A stretch of 40,568 bases of DNA from positions 1 to 40,568 of the forward strand of contig JAMQCK010000195.1 of NCBI GenBank assembly GCA_024196135.1, written 5' to 3'. Below the pieces are notes generated by a model that did not search any database, was not told where the DNA came from, and was given only the letters and a program-made list of their open reading frames with translations. Shown here in pieces: positions 10,283-21,280 of this stretch. The translations under genes and the position numbers were made by a program. Position 1 is the first letter of the stretch, and every line of letters starts with the position of its first letter. The stretch is from Pleurotus ostreatus/Saccharomyces cerevisiae fusant. Taxonomy: Eukaryota > Opisthokonta.

Positions 10283-11328
10283 ACTCCCGTTCGTGACGGA
10301 CAAAACATAGAAGAAACATACACACCATGCTGCATGCCTTCACAAAGCTCGCCGGGCCTTCATGTTGTCGCGCCTGAGAGAAGTGCTTGTGTTTCGGATG
10401 GAGCCTCGTCTGTCGTCAAGCCTTGAGAGCGGCAGAGGTAGCACATGCTTGACAAGCCCCTGCTGAGCCAGACAGATGATGGTCAAAGGGCAACGTCGGA
10501 GACTCACGACCTGAACAAAGAGTTTCTTGGAGTCGGGCATGCATGTTACGACATTCAGAGCAACAATCGTCCCAGCTCTCATGAGAGACGGAGATATCTG
10601 CCCTGAATGTGTTTCTGGGTTGAAGACCCAAAGGTACGTCATATGCAGGGACCAAAGGGCGATCGGAGGATGAATGGCGCATGCGAGGTTTGTGCGTATG
10701 TTGGCGAGCAATAATGGACCGATCTTCCCGAGAGTAGCAACACGGGACGCAAAGCGGAGCTCCACCCGCCAGAGAGAGCAGGACCTGAGGGAGTAGAAAA
10801 CGACCTGTACCGCCTCTTGCTCGGCGTGCTAGGGCCCCGGCGCGCAAAGACGACTGTGGGAGTAGACACAAAGCTCAGCACAGGATCAATAAGACTTCTC
10901 ACCGAAGAGCGTTGCAGTAGTGATATATCCGAGCGGGATGTTCGATGCTTCGTCGAGTCGACTCTCGGGCAGCAAGCCAAAGTGCGTGCAATGTGGAAGA
11001 GGTAAGGCTCGAACACGCGTAGGAATGCGGCCGCCACCGCGAGCCATCGTTCGGCAATTGCCGCGGACTTCTAGACCGCCATTACTTGTTCAAATCCGAG
11101 GCGTTTGCGTCCCAAGTGCACGGCATTGAGATCTTTCCCATGATACGAGATCCTTCGTATAAGCGCGAAACAAACAGACATCAAATTTCAGATAGCAGGG
11201 GGAGGGAGAGAGAGAGCATCCTATATGCGCCACCAAAGACCACAGTGGCACGTTTAGATGGGCAGAAATCGCCTGCACAGCAGCGTCCTCCGAGCTGAAT
11301 GGCAAGCCTGCCTAGGATGCATCCGAAT
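10283..11328. other. Intergenic spacer between array genes B and C
   Basis: Short overlapping frames only, and no recognised product. A stretch around 11003-11075 (ggtaaggctcgaac ... ggcaattgccgcgga) has weak similarity to 13026-13105 in the next spacer, perhaps a remnant of the duplicated unit. Confidence 0.45.
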
Positions 11329-12437
11329 CTACTGAAGTGGGCCGATGAGTCCAGGGCGACTCATCGCGAAGAAGGCGGCAACCGCCTGCACTGCGCAAGA
11401 ATTCAGCCCATCGGAAAGAGCTCGAAGAGAATGGGCGATAATGAGAACCATCGTTCTCCCAAGGCATTGCGAGCGGACCTCCTTCGACAGGTCGCTACAC
11501 TTGTGGCCCTGTACGAGTACACGTCAGTAAGCTGCAGGGCTTGTAGACACTATCACTCACCGCTCCGACCGCAAATGCGCCACCCAGCGTGATCGGGTCG
11601 TGGATGCAACGCAGGGAAGGAATCACCGCGTCCAGAGGTCCTTCGTGCAGCAGCGCCCTGTTGAACAGCGTGAAGCGCGACGTCCATCCGTCGAATCCGA
11701 CGAGATAATTCTGAAAAAAAATAGTAGTTAGCGCGAGGAGAGGAAGCTGTCAACACCGTCTTACTGACCCAGTACTTTTCGCCCATGGTAATGAACTTCG
11801 TAAGCCCAGTCGAGAAAATCAACCAAAAGCGCCTCTTGTCCCATCCGCCGACGGTTCGGTCGGCGCTGTAGTGCCGGGAGATCTTGCGCTTGAGGTCCTG
11901 AAACGCGTCGCGATCGAAAATACCCTTCGTAGCATCCAGATCCAACCCAGCGTCGAAGAACCACTCAGCGACAACGCCGTTCCTGTACTCGGTCTGAGCC
12001 TTGAGAGGGAGCTTGACAGCCCTATCCAGGGCGGGGGGAAACGGGAGAGTAGCCCTCTCCAAAAGGTGATAGAAAACCGCCCAGTATGACCCAATTCGGT
12101 CGAGCAGCGCCGCCTCGCGCGCACGGAAGTGGTCGATGTCGACCTGCGTGATCGCGAGCTCGCGGAGGGCGATGGTCCGGAACTGCAGAAATTGCTGCAT
12201 GAACGCGAGGAGTTCCGCCGTGCGCTGAAAGGTCACAGTGTCGCCCCGAACTGGCGCTTGGAGGTCCTGGACCGCGGGCTCGATCCAGGCGCGGAACCAC
12301 TCGTTGATGATGGCGTGACCACGGCCGAAGATATCGAGGTCAGCGAAAGCTTCCGCGTTCAGTAGGACCGACTGAGAAGGGTGCGCCTGGCAGGGAAAAA
12401 GGGAGAAGACATCCTCGGAGCGTGTGAGGATAGACAT
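11329..12437 (-). CDS. Array gene C: orphan family protein (332 aa)
   Basis: Exons: 12437-11769, 11710-11561, 11508-11329 (TAG). Both introns are phase 0 at the same positions as in A, B and D; intron 1 has a GTCAGT donor. Family motifs are FWLIFSTGL near the end of exon 1 and CIHDPITLGGAF at the end of exon 2 (the Asp is residue 261), then AVQAVAAFF near the C-terminus. Before these, GSYWAVFYHLLE and WFFDAGLDLDA match GGYWGALHVTWE and WFNDAGLPLSD in gene D, so C and D are the closest pair. The start is the first ATG (12437), only about 35-40 nt from a TATATAA box, so the leader is very short. Function unknown. Confidence 0.84.
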
Positions 12438-12469
12438 GGACGGTTAGCGACTTCCAGGACGAGCATTCC

Positions 12470-12478
12470 CTATATAAC
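12470..12478 (-). promoter_or_regulatory. TATA box of array gene C
   Basis: GTTATATAG on the minus strand, about 35 nt upstream of the gene C start codon. Confidence 0.6.
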
Positions 12479-13350
12479 GGTTGGATAGAGGCATAGCAGA
12501 TAGCTGAACTCCGACGCGTACCGCGAAAAGCCTCCATAATGGGCAAACTGTGACCGCGATGGTGTCGTGTCAAAAAGGCGTACAAACAAAAGAGATGATA
12601 TCGCAAATCAAGTTTGTGAGCGGTGGTATCTACCACCTTGTGATCACGACACAGTGAAGTTCATTTTTGCTTCGGAGATGGGAGAGGTGATTGTGTGGGT
12701 AGCTGAAGAGCTTTGAGAGCTGTTGAGGTGCGCACCAATCGAACGAGACGGCCCGAGCGATGATCGCGTGATTTCCCCTGCATTGTCGGGGCGACTCGAG
12801 AAAAAGGTGCAGCTGTCTCTTTATTTGCAATCAAGGTCGACTGCAAGCAAATTTTGCGCGACAGCACCATCGTAGATAACCCTCAAGTTACCTTCCGCCA
12901 CGGCATGTTTGTCGATCTCCCAAAGGCGGCTATACTGAGGAGGTCTGTGGCGGATCGGAGGAGGGTTACCCGGAGGTTATGTCGACGCAGATTAGCACAA
13001 GAACCAAGCAGTTGCGCACGGGAAATGGTAAGAGCCAAGATTCGAACGCTCGGGCGCCGACGGGCCGGAATCGGCGGACCGCAGCTCGGCAGTTGCCGTC
13101 CGCTCTTGTAAGTAACCAACCTCCATCGCCTCGCCTACGGCTTTCTTCCTTGGACAGATACAAACGCGCGGGTGATCGAAGTAATCTCAACGATAGGATG
13201 CCCTTTGATACTGCATGTCTTATGAGTGCTCCTGCTTCGCTTGCTGACAGTCGAGTAATCTTCGCGGGTGCGTTGCGATTAAGTCTTCAAGGCTTCGTAT
13301 ATTCCCTCTTCTCTGTCTCAGGCTGATGATGACTAGAACACTCTATTGTA
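12479..13350. other. Intergenic spacer between array genes C and D
   Basis: No supported gene. It contains a GC-rich segment at 13026-13105 distantly similar to 11003-11075. Confidence 0.45.
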
Positions 13351-14422
13351 CTAGTTCCTCGGACGATGCATCTCGATGAACATACAAATCGCCTGCTCCG
13401 CGGACGACTCCCCCATACGCAAGTCCAAGAGCACGTAGCTGCATATTGCCAACATGTTCCTCACGATGTACGTCTCTCGGTCTCCGGGAGAGCCGTCGTG
13501 GAACTTGGCAGGCTGCAACGAGGAAGTCAGCTGCATGTGCGAAGATAGGATTGCTCAGTCCGCCATACGGTGTTAGAGACTTACCTCCTTTAAAGCCATC
13601 GCACCGCCGAAGGTGACGGGATCTTTGATGCACTCCAGCCAGCTAAGATGCTCGCACGCGATGGGAACAAATACCCGGAAGCGCTCTTGCCTCTCATACG
13701 TTTTGTGGCTGGACTGGGATTAACTCGGTGAGTGCTTTTTCGATCCTAAGTGCGAGAACGTTGCTCACCAAGTTTAAGCTTTCCCGCACCAGACATCTCG
13801 CCAGGCCCGCGAGGAATATGCTCCAGTACCGCCTCGTATCCGGCTCGTCTTTCGCCGACTTCTTGTCGAAAAAATACTGGTACCGCTCCTGAATGACCCT
13901 CGAGGGCAACTTCTCGAACATCTGGCACATGTCGCTCAGCGGCAGGCCCGCGTCGTTGAACCACTTCCACACGTCACCGAGCGCCCGGAATTCGAGCCTC
14001 GGGAAGTGATATAGCGAATACTCTATGCGGCGCGCTGGGCATATCTCCCACGTGACATGCAAGGCGCCCCAGTACCCGCCAAGCGCCGCTGGAATGTCGC
14101 ACTGGTACCCGTACAGCACCTCGCGCTGCTCCTCGGTTTGCAGGACGAACTCCTTGCTGAAGTCGAGGAGGGCAAGCCACTCTTGGGAGAAGGTGAGCAC
14201 TTCGCGCACTTCGTGTTCGCTGAACTTGAAGTTCTGCGGGTGGAGGAGCCACTCGGCGCAGGGCTGGACCAAGGCGCGGAACCACTGAATGAAGAGGCCG
14301 GCGTTCTTGCCGTACTTGCGCGCATGCTGTTTTGCTTCGAAGCTCAGCTGGAAAGACTGGAACGGATTGACCTCGTCGGGGCGTAGGTGGAAGGAGGTCT
14401 CGGAGCGGATTGAGGCGGGCAT
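13351..14422 (-). CDS. Array gene D: orphan family protein (320 aa)
   Basis: Exons: 14422-13769, 13713-13585, 13530-13351 (TAG), both introns phase 0. Family motifs are YWSIFLAGL near the end of exon 1 and CIKDPVTFGGAM at the end of exon 2 (the Asp is residue 249), then SAEQAICMF near the C-terminus. It also shares with C a W-F-R-A-[WL]-[IV]-[EQ]-P segment near residue 50. Exon 2 is the shortest of the four (43 codons against 49-51). The N-terminal half is rich in Trp, Phe and charged residues and predicted helical. No signal peptide, no membrane span and no recognised catalytic motif. It is the first gene of the array in the direction of transcription and stands divergent to the F-box gene at 15827. 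Confidence 0.84.
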
Positions 14423-14495
14423 GGTGAGCGGGTCGGACTCTTTGTCGGAGAGAATTGTGGCTGAAGATTAGATACAGGAAAGCCTACCGTCCCGT

Positions 14496-14502
14496 CTTAT
14501 AA
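14496..14502 (-). promoter_or_regulatory. TATA-like box of array gene D
   Basis: TTATAAG on the minus strand, 75 nt upstream of the gene D start codon. Confidence 0.55.
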
Positions 14503-15737
14503 CATGATGGCATTCGAGGCGTATGTCCATTCTTCGCTATGACCGGGCGCCAAATTCGGCGCTTGTCCGTGTTTATGTTCGACGCTCCAACAACAACATG
14601 CATGTTTTTTGACGCCGCTGTCCTAAGCACTCGCGTTCCGGCAAGCAAATTCTTGTCGACCTAGGTTCAGGGCGAGGTCGGATCATCGTGAGTGACTATC
14701 GCTTTCAGTAGTCGCGCGCGCTGCGGCTGCTCTCCCTGACGGCCAACATATCAACCACCTGAATGCATCCGCGATACCGTGACAAACACAAGCATCAATC
14801 CACAACAAACTTGAAGCGTGCATGGTCCGATGTGGACAACAATTTGAACAAATGCTGTTCTGTCGAGTGTACTGCATCTTTACTGCATCTCGACACGGTG
14901 ATCAAGGTCACCGCCAGCGAGGTCACAACGGTTTTCCAGAGACGTGGCTCAGAATCGTGATCACGATTCACCGTCTTGGCATTGAATGAGATCGACCGCC
15001 TGTCGCTCAGATATGTCAGTACGCAGCACGGTAAGCTCCGCGAGCTCGTCAAAAGTACTGACGACACTTCGGTAGGCGGAATTGAGTTGATACCACCCGG
15101 CGGAAGCTGAACAACCCTTGCGAGAAGCGGAGAAGAGCGCGGCCCCGCATCGGGACGCGCCACAAACTCAAGTGAGAGGATACAGATTTGTGGCGTAGGG
15201 CAAACAAGACCACATTTGTCGAAGCCTAACAGGCATCAACAATACTCATCTCCTTGTCCTGAACTCTGACCAGCGCGTACTGGGTCGCCTCTAGCATGCC
15301 CTCGGTCACTTCCTAATCGTCGAATGCAAAGTTAGAGTTTGCTATGCAATGTCTTATCCACCTCGTGCCCGTGCTGGAAGATTCAAGTTCCCGAACAGCC
15401 GCGAGGCCGACGCAAGACGGTTCGTCGGCATAACCTCCCTTGAACACCAGACCTCAAGTATCCCGTCGCCGAACGGGCCCCTCGCTCCTCGAAGCGCGCT
15501 TAAATATGCTATGTCATCATCGCTGCAAGCCTAGTGCATCGTGCATGATCTGCGACCGGAGCGTGGCCTCGACACCGGTCATATCCCGTTCATATCCGCC
15601 TTTTGCCGTGCTCAGACTTCAGCCCTCGAAGCAGCTGGCGGCGAGCGCGACGGGCGCGCACGTCGTGCGCCATACTCACCTAGCGACTGACGTAGTCCTC
15701 CGACATGGTCCGCGCCGGACGCGCGCAGATGCCGGTG
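14503..15737. other. Divergent intergenic region between array gene D and the F-box gene
   Basis: About 1.2 kb, probably the shared promoter region of two genes that point away from each other. It contains the near-palindrome gcgccaaattcggcgc (about 14548), which resembles an E2F-type element. Frames here are short and unconvincing. Confidence 0.4.
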
Positions 15738-15745
15738 AGTATATA
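15738..15745 (+). promoter_or_regulatory. TATA box of the F-box gene
   Basis: TATATAAG, 82 nt upstream of the ATG at 15827. Confidence 0.65.
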
Positions 15746-15826
15746 AGTTGAGTGTATGCGTTCACTTATCGACGTTATACTTCCAGGACCTCCTCCAGTG
15801 ACTCTACCTTTCGTGTTGATCTTGCG

Positions 15827-17388
15827 ATGCGTCTCCGATCGGTCACCCTAGGTACACTGAGAGACCACGTAAGTTCACCCTAGTCAGTCTTGGTGGCGCC
15901 TGACGATACCATCAGATATCCTCTCATCCACCTGAGCGCAAACTCGTCGATCGTGAAGACCATTCAAAACCCTTACAACCAGTAGATGTCAACGGTGGAT
16001 ACAGACATCCAATCTTGCAGGATGCGTGTCCCGGAGGAAACCGCGTGCCACACGGACGCACGGTCATCGACCATATCGCGCTCGACAATCCAGTGAGCGT
16101 CAGCAGTCTGCGATGCCCCGGAGGCGCTGCTGCTAGCTCTACCCACGTGGTCGAGGTCACTGCTCAGCACGACCGTGCCAGACGAGCCCCTCCTGCGCAG
16201 ATCACCCCAATCCAGACTTTACCCAATGAACTACTCTCCGAGATCTTCCATGTCATCCTCGAGAACTCTCCCGCCCGCGGAATCCGGCCCCACCCATACG
16301 ACCCTGTCGTCGCCCTGACCTTCGTCTGTCGCCGATGGCGCGCCGTCGCCTCTGCCGACCGCCGCCTCTGGACCAGCATCGACGCCAGCTACTCGCGCAC
16401 GCAGCCCGTCAACCCGCTAACCACCGGCCGCCTTGTATCGTATTCCGCCAACCTCCCCCTCGACCTCCGCCTCTGGCTCCCCACGCATACGGGCGCGCTC
16501 GCAGAGGCGCATGCCGTGCTGTGCGCGCAGTACCGCCGCTGGCGCCGCGTCGACGCGGACGTGTTCCGCTTCGGGGCGTTCCTCGAGAAGCAGGGCGCGA
16601 CGGGTGGAATGCAGATGCTGGAGCACCTATGTGTGCATAACAGTCATACCGAGAAGGAGGAGCTGGCGTACGTCCTTCCTGCGCCGCGCCTAAGGAGCCT
16701 CGCGCTGCATTCGCCCTTGCCGTTCGTGTGCTCCGAGGCGACGCCTTGGGGGCAGCTGACGGCGTACTCGGGACCGGCGGTCGCTGGAGGGTCGTCCGTT
16801 CTTCATCGCCTGGTGAACGTGGAGACCTGCGAGCTCGTCGGGCAGGTCATGGACAACGCCCAGGACGGACCGCTCGAGCTCCCGCAACTGCGCGCCCTGC
16901 GCGTGACGCATGTAGCGAATCTTCGGCTGCTCGTCGCGCCGGGGCTCGAGGTGCTCGAGGTGCCGAACGAGGCGAACTCACTGCCTGCGATTGCTGCGTT
17001 CCTCGACCACTCCCATTGCACCTCGCTGAAGGAGTTCCGATGCGGCGTGGACATGCTATCCAAACTTCCTGCAATACTCCCGCTCGCTCCCGGGCTGAAA
17101 ACCCTCAGTATGACTTTGGATCCATTGGAGGGCGAGCAGCTTCTGAGCCCGCTTCGTGCGTGCAGAGAAGCGCTCGCGGAGGTGGAGACTGTCGATATCC
17201 GCCTCGCAGGGAATCTCAAGCGTGGCGCGTCGCTCGACGCCCTGATGGACGGGCTCGCAGATGTGGCACTCGCTGCGCCTCAGCGCGTGCGCGTCTACGG
17301 ATGCGACGTCGAACGGGACGAGAAGCGTACTGGACTTCAAGTGGAATACCACCGCTGCCATAATGACAGTGTTTTTGCGTCTTTTTAA
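15827..17388 (+). CDS. F-box protein (504 aa)
   Basis: Two exons: 15827-15868 (14 codons) and 15916-17388, joined by a 47-nt phase-0 intron (GTAAGT..CAG). Exon 2 has no in-frame Met before the F-box, so the small first exon supplies the start. At about residues 110-165 a canonical F-box reads IQTLPNELLSEIFHVIL, then LTFVCRRWRAVASADRRLWTSID, which fits the Skp1-binding fold of SCF ubiquitin ligases. The rest has leucine-rich, irregular LRR-like repeats (LPQLRALRVTHVANLRLL, LKTLSMTLDPLEGEQLL), the usual substrate-side region of agaricomycete F-box proteins. Whether it works in an SCF complex is inferred from the family. The substrate is unknown. Confidence 0.9.
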
Positions 17389-18059
17389 TCGGATCCCCAC
17401 TCTGTATTCCGACTCTTATGACATGTTGCGACTATAATTCTGTAGGTAACTTGCCCTCATATGTCTATTACATGCCTTTGTAATGCGACACGGACGTGCT
17501 TACGGTCCCGAGGCTTGAATATCACAGGTGAGTTCGTCACCTCTGTCCTTCCGTCCATCACATCGCATCACTCGTCTAGCTCTCACCCTACTCGACTCTA
17601 CCGCTCGCATCAGGCCGCCAGTCTGTCCGCGCACCAGGTCATCGGACAAGGTCATGGCGTGAGGCAAACGACGCGCCATACTTGAGCTCTCCGTGCTCAT
17701 CCAGTCTCTCATATCGACATGTCCAACAGACTCTCCGCAACGGTCCGTTCAATAGTACACTATACCTCCAGCTGACCTCCGTCGCGCAAGCGTTCAGCAT
17801 GGTCAGCACGTCTCCCTCCACCGTATGCTGTCGTTTCTCCGACCACGCACGCGCTCCTCAGTTGCTCGCGCTCGCTCATGCGCCTCCTTGCCATCTTCCG
17901 CGCGCCTCCTCGCCGACTTCTCGCTACTTGCACGTCCACCATGGCAGCGCGCAGCGGCCCAGAGCGGCCCGCGGGCTTCGTTGCCAGGCACCTTCATGAA
18001 GGCTTGCTCGTCCGCCGTCGGCAGGTGACGCGCATACCCGTGGTATATCCGCGAGCAGG
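17389..18059. other. Intergenic region between the F-box and pectinesterase genes
   Basis: Only short frames with no recognised product. It holds the F-box gene 3' end and the promoter of the pectinesterase. Confidence 0.45.
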
Positions 18060-18066
18060 CTTATAA
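18060..18066 (+). promoter_or_regulatory. TATA box of the pectinesterase gene
   Basis: Central TTATAA in the palindrome aggcttataagcct, 80 nt upstream of the ATG at 18146. Confidence 0.6.
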
Positions 18067-18145
18067 GCCTGGACCTAGGCGCCAAGGTGCACTGGTCGTC
18101 TTCCTTCCTTTATTGACTACTACTACCCTTCACGCCCTTCCAGTC

Positions 18146-19544
18146 ATGTGGCTCCTTCCCTTCGCTTCAGTTACCCTCTTTTCTTGTTCCTTCGTCCTCG
18201 CCGCGTCGCGGACGGACCCGCCCTCGGGCGCCGTGGTTGTTCCGAACGACTACTCGACCATCCAGGCTGCAGTGGACTCGCTCGGCGACTCTGAGGACGC
18301 GGTGATCTTCATCTACGGCGGCACCTACAACGAGCAGGTGTACATCGAGCGGAATGGCGCGCTTACCGTAAGTGTTCGCGTACTTCCCTGCTTCGTTATT
18401 CACATTGTTGCATTCGCCCGCTTCATTCACCTTCTGCATGCATTCACTTCCATCCACTCACGTGCATACACTTCGCAGATCTACGGCGAGACCGAGGACA
18501 CGTCCGACTACAAGGGCAACAAGGTCACCATCACCAACAGCCTTGACGCCAGCGCGGCGGGCTCGAACGATGCGAGTGGCACCCTGCGCGTGCACAGCGA
18601 TAATGTCGCCATCTACAACATCGACATCGTCAATTCGTATGGCAAGGGCTCGCAGGCTATTGCCGTCAGTCAGTATGGCAGCCAGGTCGGGTTCTACGGA
18701 TGTGGGCTGTACGGGTACCAGGATACGCTGCTCGCGGTAAGCACCAACTGTTGGCTCTTCGAGCTGGGACTTACGGTGCTATAGAATGTAGGCACGCAGG
18801 TCTACCTGAAGAACTACATCGAGGTGCGTTGCATGGGCTTCGCAAGAGCGAGTACTGATCTTGGTGTAGGGCGCGACAGACTTCATCTTCGGTCAGCAGG
18901 CTCAGGCATACTTTGGCGGGAACACCCTCGGTTCGTCTGCACAGATTCTCGTGGTCAGACGATTCAACCTGACATATCCTAGCTGTCAGCGGCAAAGGCT
19001 GGATCACCGCCCATGGACGTCAGTCCGATGACGATGGCAGCTGTTAGTAGGCGTTGTGAACCTGTAGGCGCTTACTCACGTCGTTCTCATGCTAGACGTC
19101 TTCAACAAGAACACGATCGTTCTTGCCGACGGTGCCGACTCCAACACGGAGGGCAACTTCTACCTCGGTCGCCCTTGGAGAGGTACGTTAATCTGTTCTC
19201 TCGTATCCTATCCTTAGCTCACGGCTTCGGCTTGTAGAATACGCGAAAGTCATCTTCATGAACACCGACGTCCAAGGTATGACACAACTCGCCTTTCACC
19301 TCTATCCACTCCACTAACTCTCACTCTCACAGTCAAAATTAACCCCGCCCTCTGGTCCATCTGGAACGAAGGCGACGAGCGCACCGGGCACGTCACCTTC
19401 GCCGACTACGCCACCACCGGCAGCGGCATCTCCTCCATCTCGCGCCCGTCCTTTGCCACCGAGCTCAGCAGCGAGTCGTACTCGATCTCGACGGCTGTGG
19501 GCAGCGACTACGCGAACTGGGTGGATGCGGAGTACTTTGTTTGA
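18146..19544 (+). CDS. Secreted pectin methylesterase (CE8 family, 325 aa)
   Basis: Eight exons: 18146-18367, 18479-18736, 18785-18823, 18870-18930, 18983-19042, 19096-19182, 19238-19276, 19333-19544 (TGA). All introns keep the frame. The N-terminus (MWLLPFASVTLFSCSFVLAA) is a signal peptide. Family motifs in order are DYSTIQAAVDS, GTYNEQV, SQAIAVSQYGSQVGFYGCGL, YGYQDTL (catalytic-region Gln and Asp), GATDFIFG (nucleophilic Asp) and LGRPWREYAKVIFMNTD (Arg and Trp of the active site). The enzyme removes methyl groups from homogalacturonan outside the cell, making pectin accessible to pectate lyases and polygalacturonases. The catalytic set looks complete. Length is normal for fungal CE8. The gene is tail to tail with the next gene, with about 160 bp between stops. 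Confidence 0.96.
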
Positions 19545-19705
19545 GCAGCGCTGGCGGGGAAAGCGAGCTGCTGCTGGACGGTAGCTTCGATTTTGGTTCA
19601 ACGATATTCAATGTTCTTGTAGCAGATATGTTTGGAGAAATTGGAGGCGAAAATCTATTCAAGGGACAGAGGTCTACTTAAACAAGAGGATTGTACTACA
19701 GTAAT

Positions 19706-20781
19706 CTACTGCGCTCCCTTCGCATCTCTCTTCAACTCCTCCGGAATTAGCGACTCCGCCTCCTCCCAAGATGGCGCACGCATGCGGAAGATGTCGCCGA
19801 TGGTACAGTACGAGATATCGCCTATGCGTGCGACGGGCTTGAGCTTCTGGATGTCGACCACGCCGCGCTCGGAGAGGACGTTGCGGCGGACGTGAAGGTA
19901 GCTGGGGACAGGGTGTTAGCGGGCGTTCGAGGGCAGGAGATGAGGATGGACTCACTTCACCCGACCCAGCACGTGCGTGTACTGGACATCTCGGGTGTGC
20001 GGGTCGCAGATCTCGTGGGTGTGCATGAGCTATAGAGGGCAGTCAGTATTACAGGTTGGGAAATGCAGGTGGGAGAATAACGCACCTCGCACTCCATCGA
20101 GAAAGCGCTTTCTTTGACGCGGGGTGGCTTGACGTTCTTCTAGAAAAAAGTCAGCCTTACGATTGACCTCCATACGCGAGCTTACTCACGCTAGCCACCT
20201 TGGTGAGACCAGTAAAGCCCCATTCGCTAACGCCCGGAGGCGCAGTAAGGCCCGCCGCATGTGCGTTCGCAATCCACGGTTCGCTAATGATGCTGACAAC
20301 AAAGCCGTTCCCTGTACGAATGTTGGTCAGAGTATCCGACGGACCATGATCACCTTGCTGAATGAAGAACGACACCACGCCGGTGACGAAGTTCAGGGAG
20401 CTAGAAGACGGTAGAGTTAGCGCGATGAGAGATATTGGCGAGGCTAGGATCTAATCACCTGAAGGGGGCAATATTATCAACCCCGTCGGCCGACGTCGTG
20501 GACACGAAGGCGATAGGCCGGGGGACGATGGCACTCTTCATGAGTTGGTAGAGGTCTCTGCGAGAAGTCAGTACGCGCATGGGTATCGAAGTTGAACGCA
20601 CATACCGATGAGGGTATGTAGCGGGATCTATGCCCTTGAAGGCGTCCTCGTCGTCGGTGCCTTCCATCCACTTTTTGCCTTCTTCGGTGGCCGTGATAGG
20701 CTTCCCGTACTTCCACTCCGGGTCCGGCAGTTGGACAAACTCGGGGGTGTGCCAGGGGTACGCGGGGAGCTGGTTCGACAT
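19706..20781 (-). CDS. Flavin-reductase-like FMN-binding split-barrel protein, copy 1 (269 aa)
   Basis: Six exons: 20781-20606, 20557-20459, 20400-20190, 20139-20086, 20029-19956, 19901-19706 (TAG), 810 coding nt. The core belongs to the flavin_reduct / RutF-NtaB-like family (COG1853): AIVPRPIAFVSTTSADGVDN and APFS near residues 65-95, then GFVVSIISEPW and PPGVSEWGFTGLT, and PRVKESAFSMECE. The fold binds FMN and either reduces free flavin with NAD(P)H or acts in an oxidoreductase of unknown substrate. In fungi the members are mostly uncharacterised. There is no signal peptide, so a cytosolic location is expected. Intron 1 (48 nt) has no stop and is a multiple of three, so an unspliced product would only gain 16 residues. 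It is the most downstream of three tandem copies. Confidence 0.93.
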
Positions 20782-20910
20782 GGTTGCAGAGGATGCTTGA
20801 GTAGTGAAGGAGATGGAGCCTGCGTAGAGAACAAGATGAAGTCGGCGTCGAGCGATTTGTCTGAGCAGCGTCGGTCGGGACGTCTGAGACCCTGCTTCTT
20901 GACTCTCCCC

Positions 20911-20917
20911 TTATATA
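20911..20917 (-). promoter_or_regulatory. TATA box (with CCAAT box) of flavin-reductase-like copy 1
   Basis: TATATAA on the minus strand, 130 nt upstream of the ATG at 20781. A palindromic attggccaat (CCAAT on both strands) lies about 30 nt further upstream, near 20946-20955. Confidence 0.55.
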
Positions 20918-21280
20918 CCTCCCTCAAGTGCCGTCAAAGTGAGTCATTGGCCAATAAATAGCCCCTAGCGGCACCAATTTTGGCGCGGATAGGTTCCGTT
21001 TGAGGCAATAATAGCCTGAGGTCCTCCACGGGCCCATACCCGCTGCCCAGCAGCCGACGAGCGCAGGAAGACTGCTAAAGGAGGTTCACGTCGCTCATAT
21101 ACTCAGACGGAGCCCCAGGCTCGCGGATGACAGCAAAAAAGGTCTATTTTGTTGTACCTGCTGGTAAATTTGACGAGTCAGCTTGTGAAGGGGCCAGTTC
21201 GCTGACGCCTTCGCTCACCTCTACCGCCTCTGATCCCTCCTCAGCCCACCATGGCGCGGTGACCTAATGGTACTGGTGGT

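Noticed and set aside
9543..10343. Longer gene B start at 10343
   Set aside because: It would read through the TATATAA box at 10276. The ATG at 10199 is better placed.
5946..14422. Assigning genes A-D to terpene synthases because they are helical and about 300 residues long
   Set aside because: No DDxxD/DDxxE or NSE/DTE metal-binding motif is visible in any of the four.
15916..17388. F-box protein starting within exon 2
   Set aside because: Exon 2 has no in-frame ATG before the F-box. The 14-codon first exon at 15827 joins in phase and lies 82 nt after a TATA box.
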